Under the pieces are notes generated by a model. It saw only the letters and a list, made by a program, of their open reading frames with translations. It had not been told where the DNA came from and did no database searches. Positions 12,701 through 25,689 of a stretch of DNA of 64,000 nucleotides are shown here, in pieces. Made by a program: the position numbers and the translations under genes. This DNA comes from Labyrinthula sp. Ha. Its lineage: Eukaryota; Sar; Bigyra; Labyrinthulida; Labyrinthulaceae. The DNA lies in assembly GCA_015227615.1 (NCBI GenBank), contig JAALGZ010000003.1, forward strand, positions 310,001 to 374,000, read 5' to 3'. Each line of letters starts with the position of its first letter. Position 1 is the stretch's first letter.

Positions 12701-15224
12701 CGCATATGTTGGATTCTTAACTAAACACAGGGTCATATATGATTTCTTCTCCAGAACATTGAGATTATGAACATTGTGAAAGTGACATATGTGCCAGAAC
12801 ATTTTGGGGAGCTAGATGCAAGTATCTATATCCAAACCATTCTACTATATTTATTCAAAACCTGTAAGCTTACACGTAAATAACTTTAATGCGGAATCAC
12901 ATGGACATTAAGGTGAAACAGTTGTATTGTCTATTAAACAATGTCAATCACTGTTCAAATCATTAATAAAATCATGGTGCAAATGGTGTTATATTAACTA
13001 CTAAGGAGCAACTACCAAGCCCGCTGAGCATGTTTACGGAAATCCAATGAATTTTTTATGTTGTTGACAAATTGTACCAACTATTAACAGTAGTGTGGCT
13101 TACAAGTCATGGTACTGTAGCTACAGTTAACATCGAAGACTGCAGGCTTTAGAATTTTTGAGGTGTATAAGTTGCTTGCTTCAGACGGACTGGGTAAATT
13201 CTCTCAAAACTGATAAAAAATTTGGCGCCAACTAAATAAGCTATGTTTGGTTATTCCGGATATTTAGTTTAGACATGGAATGCTGTCTGCTTTGTCTTTA
13301 ACTTTATACATGTATTTCCTATCAATTTTGGATGATTACTCTAATCTTATTGGCAGCAAACATTCACTTCCGAGAATAGTATTAGGAATGAAATTTAGAG
13401 TCTGTTTTCAAAAGTGTTCTTTATATTCTTCCCACCCTTAGAGTTACTAAAATAATCATGAAGCACCATCCAAGATATTACATCATGCTAAATTAATCAG
13501 TAGCTGAAAGGATTTACAGCTACTTTACTATGACAAAACATTTATGTAATGGACATCTAGGAAAAATTTTAATTGATTATTATTAGAAGAACAAAATGTC
13601 GAAAATTTAACATGGCATATCTAACCAACCTCTTCTTATTTGTTTATAATAAAGTGTATTTTGAAAGGAACTATGGAATAGGGTGAAACATGGCTACAAA
13701 GTACTATTTTTCACACAAATATTTTTTCCTTTGTGTATTTCTTTTATTTCTAGGTACCTAAGAACGTAGTAACAAACTATTGAAAATAGTGGCTTTGTAT
13801 GCTTCAATTAACTACCCTTAGGCCAAAGAACAGATCGTAACATAAGAATTTAGGTCACCCTCAATGAAGATTAATAAGTATTGCTACCAATAAAAACTTA
13901 AGCACCAAAGTTCCCTTGTAAGTTTTCTCTTAGTCAGAAAGCCCAAGTTTTCTGGATGCATATGTTGGATGTTGTAATACAACCAATGTGAAACAAAACA
14001 ACGTACTAATAGCAAAAAATAGTTTATTTCCATGGAGATTATTTCTTACAGCAGCGACTAGTATTTAATAAAGTTAGCAATGCGCTTCGTACCTAACAAG
14101 CTAACCTTTTAAAGATATTTATTATAAGCGTAAATACAAATATTCCAACGTGAAGAGAGTAGATACCTCAGAGTCTACCAGAACTCTACAAGTATTAACG
14201 GAGAGTTAAATCTTGTCTCTCAAGAACACAACCACTCAATGATTTTCTTTTTTTCATATAGTTAATCATATATAACAATCCATCGTGCAATATTTAATCC
14301 TTATTCTACACCGACATATTTAAACCCTCTTATCTACAAACCCGAAGAGATACCTAGGCTGACTCCTACTAATAAAACAATTAAGGAGCAAATTACAGAA
14401 AGCAAGAGCATATCAAACTTGGTGCAATATGCATGAACTTTTATTTCTATGCTATATTTTTTTAATTTTATAGGGTTTTGAAAAGGTTGGTCTATAGGCC
14501 GAGGTACACCTGGTGAAGTCTATGTGGCACTACATGAACTATAGATTTGGTTCTCGAGTCAATATTCCTCTTTGTGACTGCATCAAATTAGTGTAGGCAT
14601 ATTATTTAAACTTCTGGCTCTTAATAAAATTATTTTAATTTTTAGCCCAGAATATTCTTATATAGTACCGTTTTTCTGGAGAAAAATACTATTTTTTGGG
14701 TATAATTAGCAGTTTACTTTTAAAATGTGTCAACTCAGTGATTCGAAGACTAGAATAGTTCATAGAGGGTATATTTAACACTATTGGAGCCCTTATGTAT
14801 TAGTTATTGTCAAAAATTAGTGCCTTTTTTGTATCCACTTGATCAGTATATTTTTTACTACTTTCTCTTGTGCTATTGTTAGAGCTTAACTGTTCAAAAA
14901 CTTTTATTAGGGGAACTCCTTCCAATATTCACGCTAATACTCCTAACTATCTATTTATCCATCATATATACATATTATACATTATGATTTGTATTGGTAG
15001 ACAAGTGATTGTTCAATTGCAGGAAGGCTCAAGTTTATATTTTGCTGCATTTATACATCGCAACTATACTCTCAGTAGTAACCACTAACTAGGCAGCAAA
15101 ATAAATCCCTGATACCTAAGTATATTCATCTATATAGAATTAGAAAATCTTCCTTATAATTTTCCCTTTAAATTCATAACACATGGATAACGTAAGAAAA
15201 TAGCGCAGTTAACTCTATATAAAT
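9777..15224. other. AT-rich intergenic region, no gene seen
   Basis: About 5.4 kb without a protein-like reading frame. The longest open frames (67-76 codons at 9802-10154 and 11084-11314) have the composition of translated AT-rich noncoding DNA and no recognisable motif. A 13-base word, GCATATGTTGGAT, occurs near both 12703 and 13959 in otherwise dissimilar flanks. I saw no tRNA, inverted-repeat element or tandem array here. Confidence 0.6.
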
Positions 15225-16154
15225 ATGCAAAATTTTCCCAAAAAGTTGCCCACAATTCTTGGGCCACAAGGCCTATCCAGTAAAAAAGGAAAACTCGTTA
15301 AACTCCCCATGAACAACCTAATTTCTCCAGAGGAAAGATTTACGTACTCTTATTTAGGCGAGATTCATCAGAGACTTCGTGTAAAAGACGCGTCTCAACT
15401 TATTCGAGTGTCCAGAGAAGGTTTCGCAAGCTATGAAAGAGTCCAAGGGACCTCTTTCAACGACCTGTTTGAAAAGCTGAACAAGAGAAGTAAAGATCAA
15501 AGGATGACACTGAGGAAGAACGGTTATTGCTACAACACGAAAGGCCAGCCTAGATATTTAAGAGTTCAATGCTCCAAGCATGGGAAGAACACGAACACAT
15601 TGTTGAATGACTATAATATATTTGAAGAGAGCGTTGCATTTGTATCGCATTCAGAGATATATTCTCGAAACGATAAGCCACAGAAGAAGAGAAGAAAGGT
15701 GAACAGGGTCAAGGGAAACTGTAAGTTTGATATGAATGTTCAGTTACTCACTTTTGATAAGCACCTGGTAACTGGGTACATTGAGATTAACTCTGATCAC
15801 ACTTGCAAAGTTGATACCACACCTAGTTCAGAGAACAAGTTCATGATCGAGAAACTTTGGCCCAAGTGGGCGATGAGATCCTTTGTGAGGTATAAAATGG
15901 ATACGGCTGGGGAATGGACGAAAAATTCTATTCAGAACTTGTTGAATAATATTCTTCTAGCAAAATCTATTGAAGAAAAACTCCCTCTTGTGAGAATTCA
16001 AGGGCAGGAGGTTGCGAATTTGATATCGAGTATAGAAAGAGAGAAGGCCAAGCAAGATAATCAAAAGGTGGAACAAGTGTTTATGCCTGGTTTTGTTTCT
16101 CAAACAACGCAAACAGAAGAATTGCAACTACCAACATTAAATATTATGCAGTGA
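15225..16154 (+). CDS. FAR1/MULE-like zinc-binding protein, function unknown
   Basis: A single-exon 309-aa basic protein, too long and too codon-like to be chance. Residues about 100-195 hold a Cys/His set reminiscent of FAR1/WRKY-GCM1 DNA-binding domains that head Mutator-like (MULE) transposases: Cys116 and His119 (CSKHG), Cys166 (KGNCKFD), His192 and Cys194 (DHTC). Between them lies a likely nuclear localisation signal, KKRRKV (154-159). No DDE transposase domain follows; the C-terminal third (residues 205-309) is Lys/Gln-rich and helical-looking. It may be a domesticated transposon-derived DNA-binding factor or an N-terminal remnant that kept an open frame. TATATAAAT lies only a few bases before the ATG, so the true transcription start may be elsewhere or the leader very short. 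Function is inference only. Confidence 0.7.
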   Translation: MQNFPKKLPTILGPQGLSSKKGKLVKLPMNNLISPEERFTYSYLGEIHQRLRVKDASQLIRVSREGFASYERVQGTSFNDLFEKLNKRSKDQRMTLRKNGYCYNTKGQPRYLRVQCSKHGKNTNTLLNDYNIFEESVAFVSHSEIYSRNDKPQKKRRKVNRVKGNCKFDMNVQLLTFDKHLVTGYIEINSDHTCKVDTTPSSENKFMIEKLWPKWAMRSFVRYKMDTAGEWTKNSIQNLLNNILLAKSIEEKLPLVRIQGQEVANLISSIEREKAKQDNQKVEQVFMPGFVSQTTQTEELQLPTLNIMQ

Positions 16155-19100
16155 CGTAGAGCTTCTTGTTGGAATCATAGACGAAGATCCGTTCTGTGTT
16201 ATGGTTTGATATCAAAGTACTGCAAAAATAATATAGAAGAAACTTTATCATAATGAGTGTAGATATTCTTACGAGAGTATTCTGTATAACCAACTGTTTT
16301 TTTCATTCCTTTTATGGCAGGTGGGTGAAAGACAGTTTCAACATTGAAATTGCCAAGTTTTTGTATTCTTAGGCGAAGGGCAAGCCTAAGGGTTAATAAT
16401 ATAAATATTCCTTAGAAAACTCTATTTTTTATTCAGACTTTACTTGGTGTTTAAGAACTCTGGGCACTTTCAACCATTTTATAAAATTCTGCGAACCTAT
16501 ACCGCGTGAGAGAACCTTTTCTTACATTAATTTTTACTGGTTCCTGAATTTTATTTCCAAAACTAAATTAGTGTACTAGAAGGTTGCAAACATAATGAAA
16601 ATATTTTCCTTCGGATCCTGACTGAAAGTATAAGTTAGAGGTCTAGCTCTGTTTTTCAGTGAATTAAGTTCCAGTTTCAACAGTTATTTTCATTCAGTGA
16701 CAATAATACCTGCAGTCTTGATTATTCAACTTAATTGATGTTTTCTTATTTGTCCACAATAAGGCGAGCTCAAGAAAAATGTTGAGTGATGAATGAGGGG
16801 TGTTGATGTAAAGATGGGTTGGCTTTCTGCTCCAGTTTGCTCCGTTTCTTCAAATACTTTTTTGAAAACAATGTTGAAGGCGATCAAGTTGAAACTGCCA
16901 TTTTGAGTAAGAGGAATCATCAGATGCCCCATTGATTTGCTGCAATGCTAATTCCTCAAAACTCTATAGCTAGTGGAGAAAAACAACAAAAAGTTTACCT
17001 GTTTGTCTCAAAATATGATGCGGTAGAAGGTACCCTAGACCTGTCCACCCTATATGGACTAGGCTACCAGGCTTTCCTAATGTAATATAGATTTTAATAA
17101 GCCCTTTGAATATTTAGTAAGACCTAGCCGTTAGCACTTCAATTTAAGATCTAAGTTTGAAATAAAGAAGAACACTTCAGATCAATCTACCTAGATTACA
17201 TGACAGACCTTAAAAAGAACAGTTCCTATCAAAGTTGGTTTTTTTGTTTTTCTAATTACATTTGTGCCAAATAAGTTTGCCATTTGGAACGAAATTAGTT
17301 TCACAGAAGAGTATGTAGAGTCAGTAACTTTGAAGCAACTTGTTAACCAGAAATGAATATGATTAGTGTAAGGGTTTCTTTCGCGTATTGTTCCTGATTT
17401 ATACCTTCATGTATTCTTGGCCGGTTGACCAGCATTAGACTCCTAAGTCTTTTTCTCGTTGCAATAAGATAAATATAACCTGAATCGCTTTTAAAAAGTG
17501 AATAGGATATTTTGATTCCTTAATTAGATACTTCGAATCCTCAGTGGCTCATCCTCTCATTTCTTAAAATATTTACTCAAAACAAAACTACAAAAGTTAA
17601 GTCACATATGAAAGAATAAGTAGAAGCAGTAGGTCAGACGAAGAAACAATGGAGAATGAAACAGATATTGATAAATTCAAGTATCTATGCATTATTGAAA
17701 TATAAGTTAGCGTTGAAAGGACATGTACTAGTGATGTTGAATACACATCATGCATTCTAGCGACAGAAAGGGATATTTGAAGCCTCAAAACCGAAACTGG
17801 AAACTAATTCAAGATAAAAAGAGCTCAAAAAATAAATATTCTGATAGAAACCACGCTTAAAAGTTTATGGTAAGTTTTCTTGTTAACTGGATGAACTCAT
17901 TTTTTAAGATTCAACAAGCAAACAATCCCCGGATGATGTTATTTCAGCGCTTACAGCAGAAAAAACACAGCTCCTCAAGATGTAGAGAGCCATAAAATGA
18001 ATATTCTGATGTGAACAAGAGTTTACGGAGAATGTGTAGTGTGTCTTTGAAGTGGATAAAGATATTTTGGGAAAGTGATGAAGTAAACAAGTACCTACTG
18101 AAGATATTTCAAATTGATTTTTTCTTTGAAGAGAGTGCAAGGAAACAAAATCTAATTTCTTTTTTTCTACTCATTCGATTGCTACTCAAGGGTTATTTAT
18201 GTAAGTTGCAAGAAAATAGAAAAACAAAATTATGAAGAATTATGAAAAGAGAATGGTATAGGGCTGGAAGCGTTACTCAATAGTACACGGTAGGGTGGTT
18301 AGACAAACCATTACTCCAAGCGCTACTTATGAAAAGGATAAGAAAGTAAAGGGATCAGGTTTAATGAATTTTACAAATTAAAATTTCTAGGAAAGAGGAA
18401 CAGAAAAGAAAAAGTGAGGAGCTTAGGCTCAAGCTGTTTATGTAATATGGTATTCAAGGATTAGCAAAATCAAAATAAAGGAAGGGATTGAGTTAAAGAT
18501 CATTTGTACAAGAAGAAGCGAAAGGATTAGGAAAAAAAGAAAAAGAAATATGGTTTGTATTCTAAAGGTACTATGTCAAGAATGAAGGAAACAAAGAAAA
18601 TGGTAAGGTGATGTTTAGTTATGGGTTGAGAAGATTAGTTGGAAAAATCTCTGATTGAAACAAGTTTTTCTCCCTTCCTCTTCCTCCTTCTGATTCTATT
18701 TCTTCAGTCAAACAAACGTGATCTGACTACGTTCTGACAACTTGTCTAGTTTCATGAAATTTTCATCCTGGTTTTCCCTCAAGGCTGAGGTCATCCTCAG
18801 GATTGCCGGTCAGGCTTTCTTCCAGCCGTCTTTGCTACTTTTGGCATATTCTCATAGTGCTTTGCATGCAGTGACAAGATCGGAACATTTAGCCTCCCGT
18901 TTCCTTGGAATGTGAACAACAGCAAGTGAGGGAACCTTAACCTTGAACTCAATAGCCCCATCATACCCAAAAGTTTCACGTCCCTTCTCCAGCAAAGTCT
19001 GTTTAAAAAGTAGATGATCCTGGAACCTCCAGCTTCTAGAAAAGTGATCCATGAAAAAATATTGGATCCTTTTACTATTAAAATATCTAGCACAGTGCCT

Positions 19101-22100
19101 GCGATAAAAAAGAAGATTTGTCCATTTCTCGCAACTGCAAGAAGGAACAATTACCTAATCCCTTTCTACGACTTTCAAAATTTTGCTCATCCTTTTCATG
19201 GACATTGAATCGTTTTTAACAAACTTACGTTCACTGAATTCTTGAAGTATCCAGCACATTCCCATCAACTTTAATTCTACTGTGAACATCTCATCAACTT
19301 CTGTGCAAAACAGCGTATCCTCTGTGGTCAAGTCTTTAAGTTTTTCTAAGGTTATTTCCTTGTACTTATCCACTGTGTTGACGTGGTAAGTGACAACCTC
19401 AAAAAGAGTCCAAACTTTGGTAGTGGATTTCAAGGTACCATGTCCTTTCATGGCTCCATGAAATGAGTCAGCCCTCTCAGCAGCACTGAGAGAAACGATG
19501 AGACACTTTTGTGTCATCGTCTAAGAAAGTTTCTTTTTTTTGTTAGACTTTGCTGTTGAGGTTCATATTCAGACTCAATTAACATATTCTCAATAAGCCG
19601 ATCAAGATCTTTCTCTTCACGAAAGCTTTCTGTCAATACATCCCGCAAGCTATAGGTAAACTTCATCCTTTTATTACGCTTTAGGCCAGATGCCGCTGGG
19701 TTCAACGTCGCTAAGAAGTTGTGGCTTCAGATAACATGCGATACAACAAGTATGTCCAGAGCATTCTCTCTAACTTTTGTCCCATCTGTCAGTTTCATTT
19801 CAGCGTTGTTCAAAACTTACATTTTCAAAACCTTCAGGACACCTACTCTTGACTTATTTTTCATCATTGTGAATTAGAAATTCATGGTTTCTAGAAAGCA
19901 ATTGATCCCGCAAGTGAACATTGTTACCAACCTATATTTTCTGAAGCCACAGGTAGTATCCACTTGGATACTATCCCGTACACATTTTCCGGTTTACTTT
20001 GTAGATACTCTTGCAAGCTGAATCCATTTAGAATTGCTTTAACTTCTTTGGGGTAGCTCCAATTTAGATAAAATCTTCCTTCACGTTCTGGGCGTTTTTT
20101 CCACAGTTGATTAACTTTTTAATTTTAGTATCTTTGCTGCAATAAACTACAGGATTATTTTGTTTCATAATTCTTTTCACTAGTGTTTTGTTAAACAATG
20201 TAACTGGAAAATTGCAATGAAGAGCAGCATCTGCTATCAGAATTCTCCTGTTGGGAACTATTAATTGTATTGCATTTCTTTCCCTCTGTTGTAAGCGCGT
20301 ATGCATATTCTTTAATTCTAAGCGCTTTCACCTCATGCTAGTAGTGTTTTCTGTTAATTAGGACAACAATGTACTTAGAAGCATCAAGATTAAGCTAACT
20401 GCTAACTTCAAGCCAGTAATTTCTGTCTGAACAAAACTTTAGTTTACATGTTCTAAGTCTTAAACACTTCAAACTCAATTTCGCAAAGATATACACCTCA
20501 TAAAGTAGTGGGAAGCAACAATATCCCGCTTAAATTGCCACTATCAAACTTAGTAATGACCTCAATAATCTTACCTGAGATAGAATAGCTAGCTGCGTTC
20601 CAATTTATTGGCTCTTTGCTTTGAAAGAGCTATTGGGGACCTATTACCTGAGGTTGCATGTTCATCGCTATGGTTTCTCAATTTTCCATAGTCAATGTTC
20701 ATAATCCTTCATTTGAAACTGCTCCACATTTTGCGCTCAGCCTCTCGGTAGATTTGCCTAAATATGGAGAATCATGCTCCTCCACATCGGAAATTTAACC
20801 TATGAGGAGGCCAGATCTCCGTACATCGCATAGTTGAATCTAGCATAAAATTAATTCTTTTGTGAAATCTATCAACCAAATCAGACCTTGAGGAACATAG
20901 GACTCTGGTGTTATAGGAACAAATCCGAAAAAAAATTCAAAATAGAAGGACGCATCTTGTTGCTAGAAATTTCGGTATCAAAGGAAAATGGTTTTTGAAG
21001 ATAGAATTTAGTGTCTTGTAGAGATTTTACTATTTGACAAAACAGAAAGGGAGTGAAACCATGTTGAGGTTTTTCTTCCTTCCCCTTATTATTTGCGCAC
21101 GACTGCTACTTAAAAAGCTATATAAAAGGAAAAGTGACTTCCTGGGGGAAATTAATTGAATAAAACAAATAAATATATCTTACAAGAATGTTTTTGCGAG
21201 GCACATTTTTAATATATAAGCATGGTCGCATATCCTAAATCTACTAAGTTATTCCAAATGAGTTTCTGGTTTCGAGAATGTCTCTCCATAGTCATAAAAC
21301 AAGAATTCAGGTATTAGTTTTCTAGGTTATAAAACTAAATTTTAAAAATTATTTTATATAGATAAGACATACAAGAGAATCTCTTAGGAGAACAAGAAAC
21401 AAGAAAAAAAGTTAGGGATTCGATTTATAGCGCATTTTCGTGAAGCCTCTCGATTGCCGGAAGGCGCTAGTGTAGCATGTATTTCAAACAAAGTTTGTAT
21501 CAGACATATGTAGACTATCCAATGGAAAAAGAATCATGCTCTCATCATTTTTAATTGCATCTAGCACAAACATATTGAAAGTCGTTCTGTTTCCAAAAAC
21601 AAAAGTATGTATACATAGGCCTCACGATAGGTAATAATTTTCAATAATCAAGTCTTTCTTGTTTTGTTTTACGTTTCAATGAACTATCTGGTAAACTCCT
21701 TCCAATCAAATGATTTTGCTTTCCTTTTGATTATCAACTCATTATCAATACAAGATTGGGCTATATGGGTAATGCAGGAAGAATTTCACACGGTACAAAA
21801 GCAAAAGTAACATGTTTTTGCCATTCTAGATAATATTTTATTTCTTTTATTGTATTGATCATCAATTAATATCAATAATCAATCTAGAGAAGCTAAAAAT
21901 TACCAACATGAACTAATAAGAAACCATAGGTAAGAAATTTATTTGTACATTTGCAATGAATTAAATTGAACCAGGAATTATAGGACAATAATGTTATTGT
22001 ATACCAGCATAAATAGTTAATAACAGGATGTATCCCTCCTCTTATTTTGCCGTGATAAAACAGAACAATCGGAAAGCTATTACACAAAATTTGATTCTAG

Positions 22101-25100
22101 ATATTCAAGCCGTATGTTAATATTGTACTAGCAAAGATTTCACTATACAGCTGAGTAGAATGAAACAGCAGAAACTAAGGTAACCGCAGTATGGAATATT
22201 TGATATTTTTTCGGAGGTTTGATTAGGAAACAAAGGAAGCACTTTTATTTCAAATAGCTAGAATGGAATAAATGTGATGAGATACAGTTCAAAGCGCACG
22301 ACGAGCGCTTCATACAGACATTATTTTGAAGCAAACTCCGCTTTGGCAGAATTTTTATTTTTGATAAAAGAAAGAATACTATGAAAACTTATATAGAACA
22401 TTTTGAAACATAATGGTTTGTTCGTGGCTCTGGAACTACCTATTTTTCAGTAGAAAAAGCTTTTTTTTTCATCATGCACCGCATTATCGTAGCAAAGCTC
22501 TTGATAGAGAGTCGTTTATGTTGGTATATTATTTTTGCAGTTAGTTAAAGTGTTAATATTATCTACTCTCCCAAGTTTTGTCCGAGTAAAGTAATTAATC
22601 TCAGGGAAGATATAGATCTATTTCTAAGTTTGACATAGACTCGCTCAAGCAGGAAACATAAGCTCAATTTATATAATTCTTCCACATTAATTAACAAAAC
22701 CCGATTTTTAAATCAACATAGTTTGTAGTCTCGGTATTTCAGAGCCTCTGCTTACCTTTTCTTTAGGTTTTACTCGTTGAAAATAGAAATTAGTCTAAAC
22801 CATCATCTGTACCCTGATAAATCTATAAGCTTGAAAGAAAGGTGGTTTACTGTTTATTTTACCTAAAACATGCTTATTACAATTGGGTCAACAAATATTA
22901 ACCTACGCCACAAAATCAATGTTAAGCAACGCACAACCTTGGCATATTTCCTCCGAGGTAATAAATGAGAAAAGCCTAATGAAGTACGTTAGAAAACTCT
23001 TCCTCCTTCTTTAGTAACTATTCACTTTTACCGTTTAGTGCACTCTGCCAATAGTTTTTATATAATTAATAATTGAACTAGATCACAATGGTACAACAAA
23101 AATTAATGTTCATTTTGATTTCAATTGGAGACCCTAGTACTTAAAATAGCAAAAGTTCTATCCAATTAAATGTTTGTTTTTTTAAGCCAGACCCAAATTA
23201 ATTTTCTAAAACTTTTCAGTTTTATAAACTGACATAGGGAATGATTAACAATGCTGAAAATTAATTGCTAGAAGTTTATCTCTGTAATATTATTTTTATA
23301 CATCCATATGGACAGATCTTATTTTTAACATGGAATTATCATCTTGAATAAGATAATAACATATGAAAAAGTATTTTTTTGATGTAATAAATCTTTCGCT
23401 ACCTTGGGTTTGTCGTGACCTCTTCACGTCTCTGTAGAACTAATGATTACATTAAAAGAAACCATATGAATTTTCGGTTTGAACATGGCAGCCAATTAAA
23501 TAACGTGCATAAAAATGTGTGAACTTCTTTGTGATTCATTTTTCGAGCACAAAAAACATTTTCTGGATAAAAATGGCCGTTCAGCTTGGACATATAAGGA
23601 AAATGATCTCAAGAGGCTCTACAATAATTCTTGCTGACAGTGTTAAGAATGGGTATGCCGTGACATCTTTTATGAATTTAACTAAAAAGAAATAAGCGAC
23701 CCATACAGAATCATAACATTGTATTTGTTTTCTCTCTTCGCCAAAGACAGATGTATTTCATGTATTTGGAAGTGCGGAATAATGGAAGATCCAAACTCTA
23801 TAAATCTCTAACCTAGGGAATGATTGAATTATTTTTTGGACAACTTCTAGTCATAAAATATATAAAAAGATCGCTTAAGCCAGGTTATATGCATTATCTA
23901 ATCTTTTTCGATTCCTCTATCTCGTGCTCTCAAGCTAAGTTAAATTTTAAGGTAAGAGTATGATACTACTAAAATTAAATGAACTACATTTGGCATCTAA
24001 GCCTTGACTGCGCGCTCTCTCTCTCTTGGAACAGTGAAATTTCCCGCCTTAAAAATTTGGAGTAATTGCAGCCAATAAAGTTTAGTAGAAAGGGCAACAT
24101 TCAAGGTAGTCCATTGTAGAAGAAGGACGAAATTCAGAATAATACAAATGGAGATGATGAAATTGAAGATGCTTCTAGTTCTTCTGACTTTAACCCGATT
24201 TACTGAGGAGGTGAATAAAATAGCATTAAACCTCACCAGTTTTCTTTGGTCCTATCAACGACGTTTCGCAGATGTGTCGGAAAAGACTTTGGTAACAGCT
24301 GTTCTGAGCATTTTCTGTTGGATTCGATGTTGCCTTTTGGAAGCTACTTCTTGCGTTCATACTATGGAGATGTGTATTATTGCGAGTCTAGTGGCAGTGG
24401 TGGTCGTTCTTAGAACATTATTTGCTATTTAATGGAAAAGGTAGTTGATGTAGCTATCCATGTTTTCTGGAAAATCTTTGAATGTAGCAGCTGTAACGGA
24501 GGTCATCGGCTTGAGTGGAGGATAGGTAGGAGAGGTTGCTTCATTTATCTATAGGTTCCTAGACGTTTCCATGGTATCAGTGAATAGTTTTGAAAGGCTG
24601 CGACTTTACTTAAATTGTTTGTGTCTATAGATTCGGTGTGAGTTGCAGGAAAAAGGGCGTTTTTCCTCGTTATATTTTTTCCTAAAGAAAAAATAAATGT
24701 ATTCACCTGTTCTTGCAATATTTTATCTTGTAATTCCGGTCTAACAAAACTGATTGGCGTGCAGTAGCCCATATTGCTAAGCCTTTGTGCTCATCTGCTT
24801 CCAATATCCTGCAGTGCGACGACGTTTACATGGTAAGGGCATAGTTCTCAAATAGGAGAAGCTTACAGGTTTGGATGCAGTTACCATTTAATTTTTAAAC
24901 TTTCATTGAAAAGATATCTTGTGTCTCAATGATTAGGAAATACCAAATAAATGCTCTGACAGGTGTTTCTTATCATACCTGTTGTTTCGTTTCCAAGTTT
25001 TCCTTTGCCCAAAAATTTTTTGTTCATTAAACGGTTATCTCTTTCAGAAATCGGGAAGATATTTCAGTCTTGAAAGAACCAATGAAATTTCGATTTTCGT

Positions 25101-25157
25101 CACGTGGACAAAATAAGGAATAAAAAGAAAACAAGATTCTATTAAAGGTCAAAGAAA
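16155..25157. other. Long AT-rich intergenic region with one decayed coding patch
   Basis: About 9 kb lie between the FAR1-like gene and the H-protein gene. Apart from the decayed coding region at 18.8-20.3 kb (listed separately), I see no supported gene. Open frames near 24.0-24.8 kb (up to 94 codons on overlapping strands) lack motifs and do not join with short introns. A short CT microsatellite is at about 24011-24022. The last 150 bp before 25158 contain CCAAT (near 25079), CACGTGG (near 25101) and AACGGTT (25030-25036), and are probably the H-protein promoter. Confidence 0.55.
18780..20306 (-). pseudogene. Decayed protein-coding region, unrecognised
   Basis: On the minus strand several consecutive frames read like real protein rather than translated AT-rich DNA: one starting near 20306, a segment containing YLNWSYPKEV near 20060, one containing LRDQLLSRNHEFLIHND, one containing CPEGFENVSFEQ, then TKVRENALDILVVSH, then frames at 19705-19514, 19517-19155 and 19052-18852 (GYDGAIEFKVKVPSLAVVHI). 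They follow each other in order and direction, so this looks like one gene of perhaps 450 or more codons interrupted several times. Interruptions do not match the clean 24-32 nt introns of neighbouring genes. I do not recognise the family; a DNA-transposon protein or a lost host gene are both possible. Confidence 0.45.
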
Positions 25158-25658
25158 ATGTTGTCATCACTTCTGAGAAGATCTACTGTGACCGCAAAAT
25201 CATTTAAATATGCTGCAAGCCTATCTAGTGCTGAGATATCACTTGTATCCAGGACGTTCTCAACCTTCAAGTACCTGAAGAGTCATGAATACTTGTTGCC
25301 AACAGGAAAGGAAGGGGAGTTTTTGGTAGGGATATCAGAGAACGCTGTAAATCAACTAGGTGAAATTGTCTATGTCGAGCTTCCGGAGGAGGGTGAAACA
25401 TTTGAGAAGGGTGAGGTGTTTGGAACAGTGGAGAGTGTTAAAGCTGCATCTGATGTATATTTGCCAGTAACAGGTGAAGTCACAGCAATAAACAACGATA
25501 TTGTTGACCAACCAGAGTTAGTCAATGGGCTTAGTCAAGAGGAGGCATGGTTCGTAAAAATTCAAGCTGATTCATCTGCATTTGAAGAAGATTCTGCAGA
25601 TCTACTTGGTGAAGAAGAATATAAGGAATTTGTAGCCTCAGAGGAACAAGAGGGCTAA
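25158..25658 (+). CDS. GCSH: Glycine cleavage system H protein, mitochondrial
   Basis: A 166-aa single-exon gene. The first 35 or so residues are rich in Ser, Arg, Lys and Ala with no acids early on (MLSSLLRRSTVTAKSF), typical of a mitochondrial presequence. The mature domain starts near residue 40 and shows the lipoyl-domain sequence GTVESVKAASDVYLPVTGEV with the lipoylated lysine at about residue 95, followed by the conserved NGL...AWFVKI segment. H protein carries the aminomethyl intermediate between the P, T and L proteins of the glycine decarboxylase complex. Its stop codon lies 31 bp from the stop of convergent TSR2. Confidence 0.97.
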   Translation: MLSSLLRRSTVTAKSFKYAASLSSAEISLVSRTFSTFKYLKSHEYLLPTGKEGEFLVGISENAVNQLGEIVYVELPEEGETFEKGEVFGTVESVKAASDVYLPVTGEVTAINNDIVDQPELVNGLSQEEAWFVKIQADSSAFEEDSADLLGEEEYKEFVASEEQEG

Positions 25659-25689
25659 CTTGTGCGTATCATTAAGTTTAAATAGGCTA

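Noticed and set aside
12703-13972. The 13-base word GCATATGTTGGAT repeated about 1.25 kb apart.
   Set aside because: Flanks are dissimilar beyond the word, and a single repeated 13-mer in this length of AT-rich DNA is weak evidence.
24000-24840. Overlapping frames on both strands and a possible 25-nt intron (GTG...TTTAG) near 24684.
   Set aside because: Removing the candidate intron leads straight into a stop codon, and no protein motif is seen.
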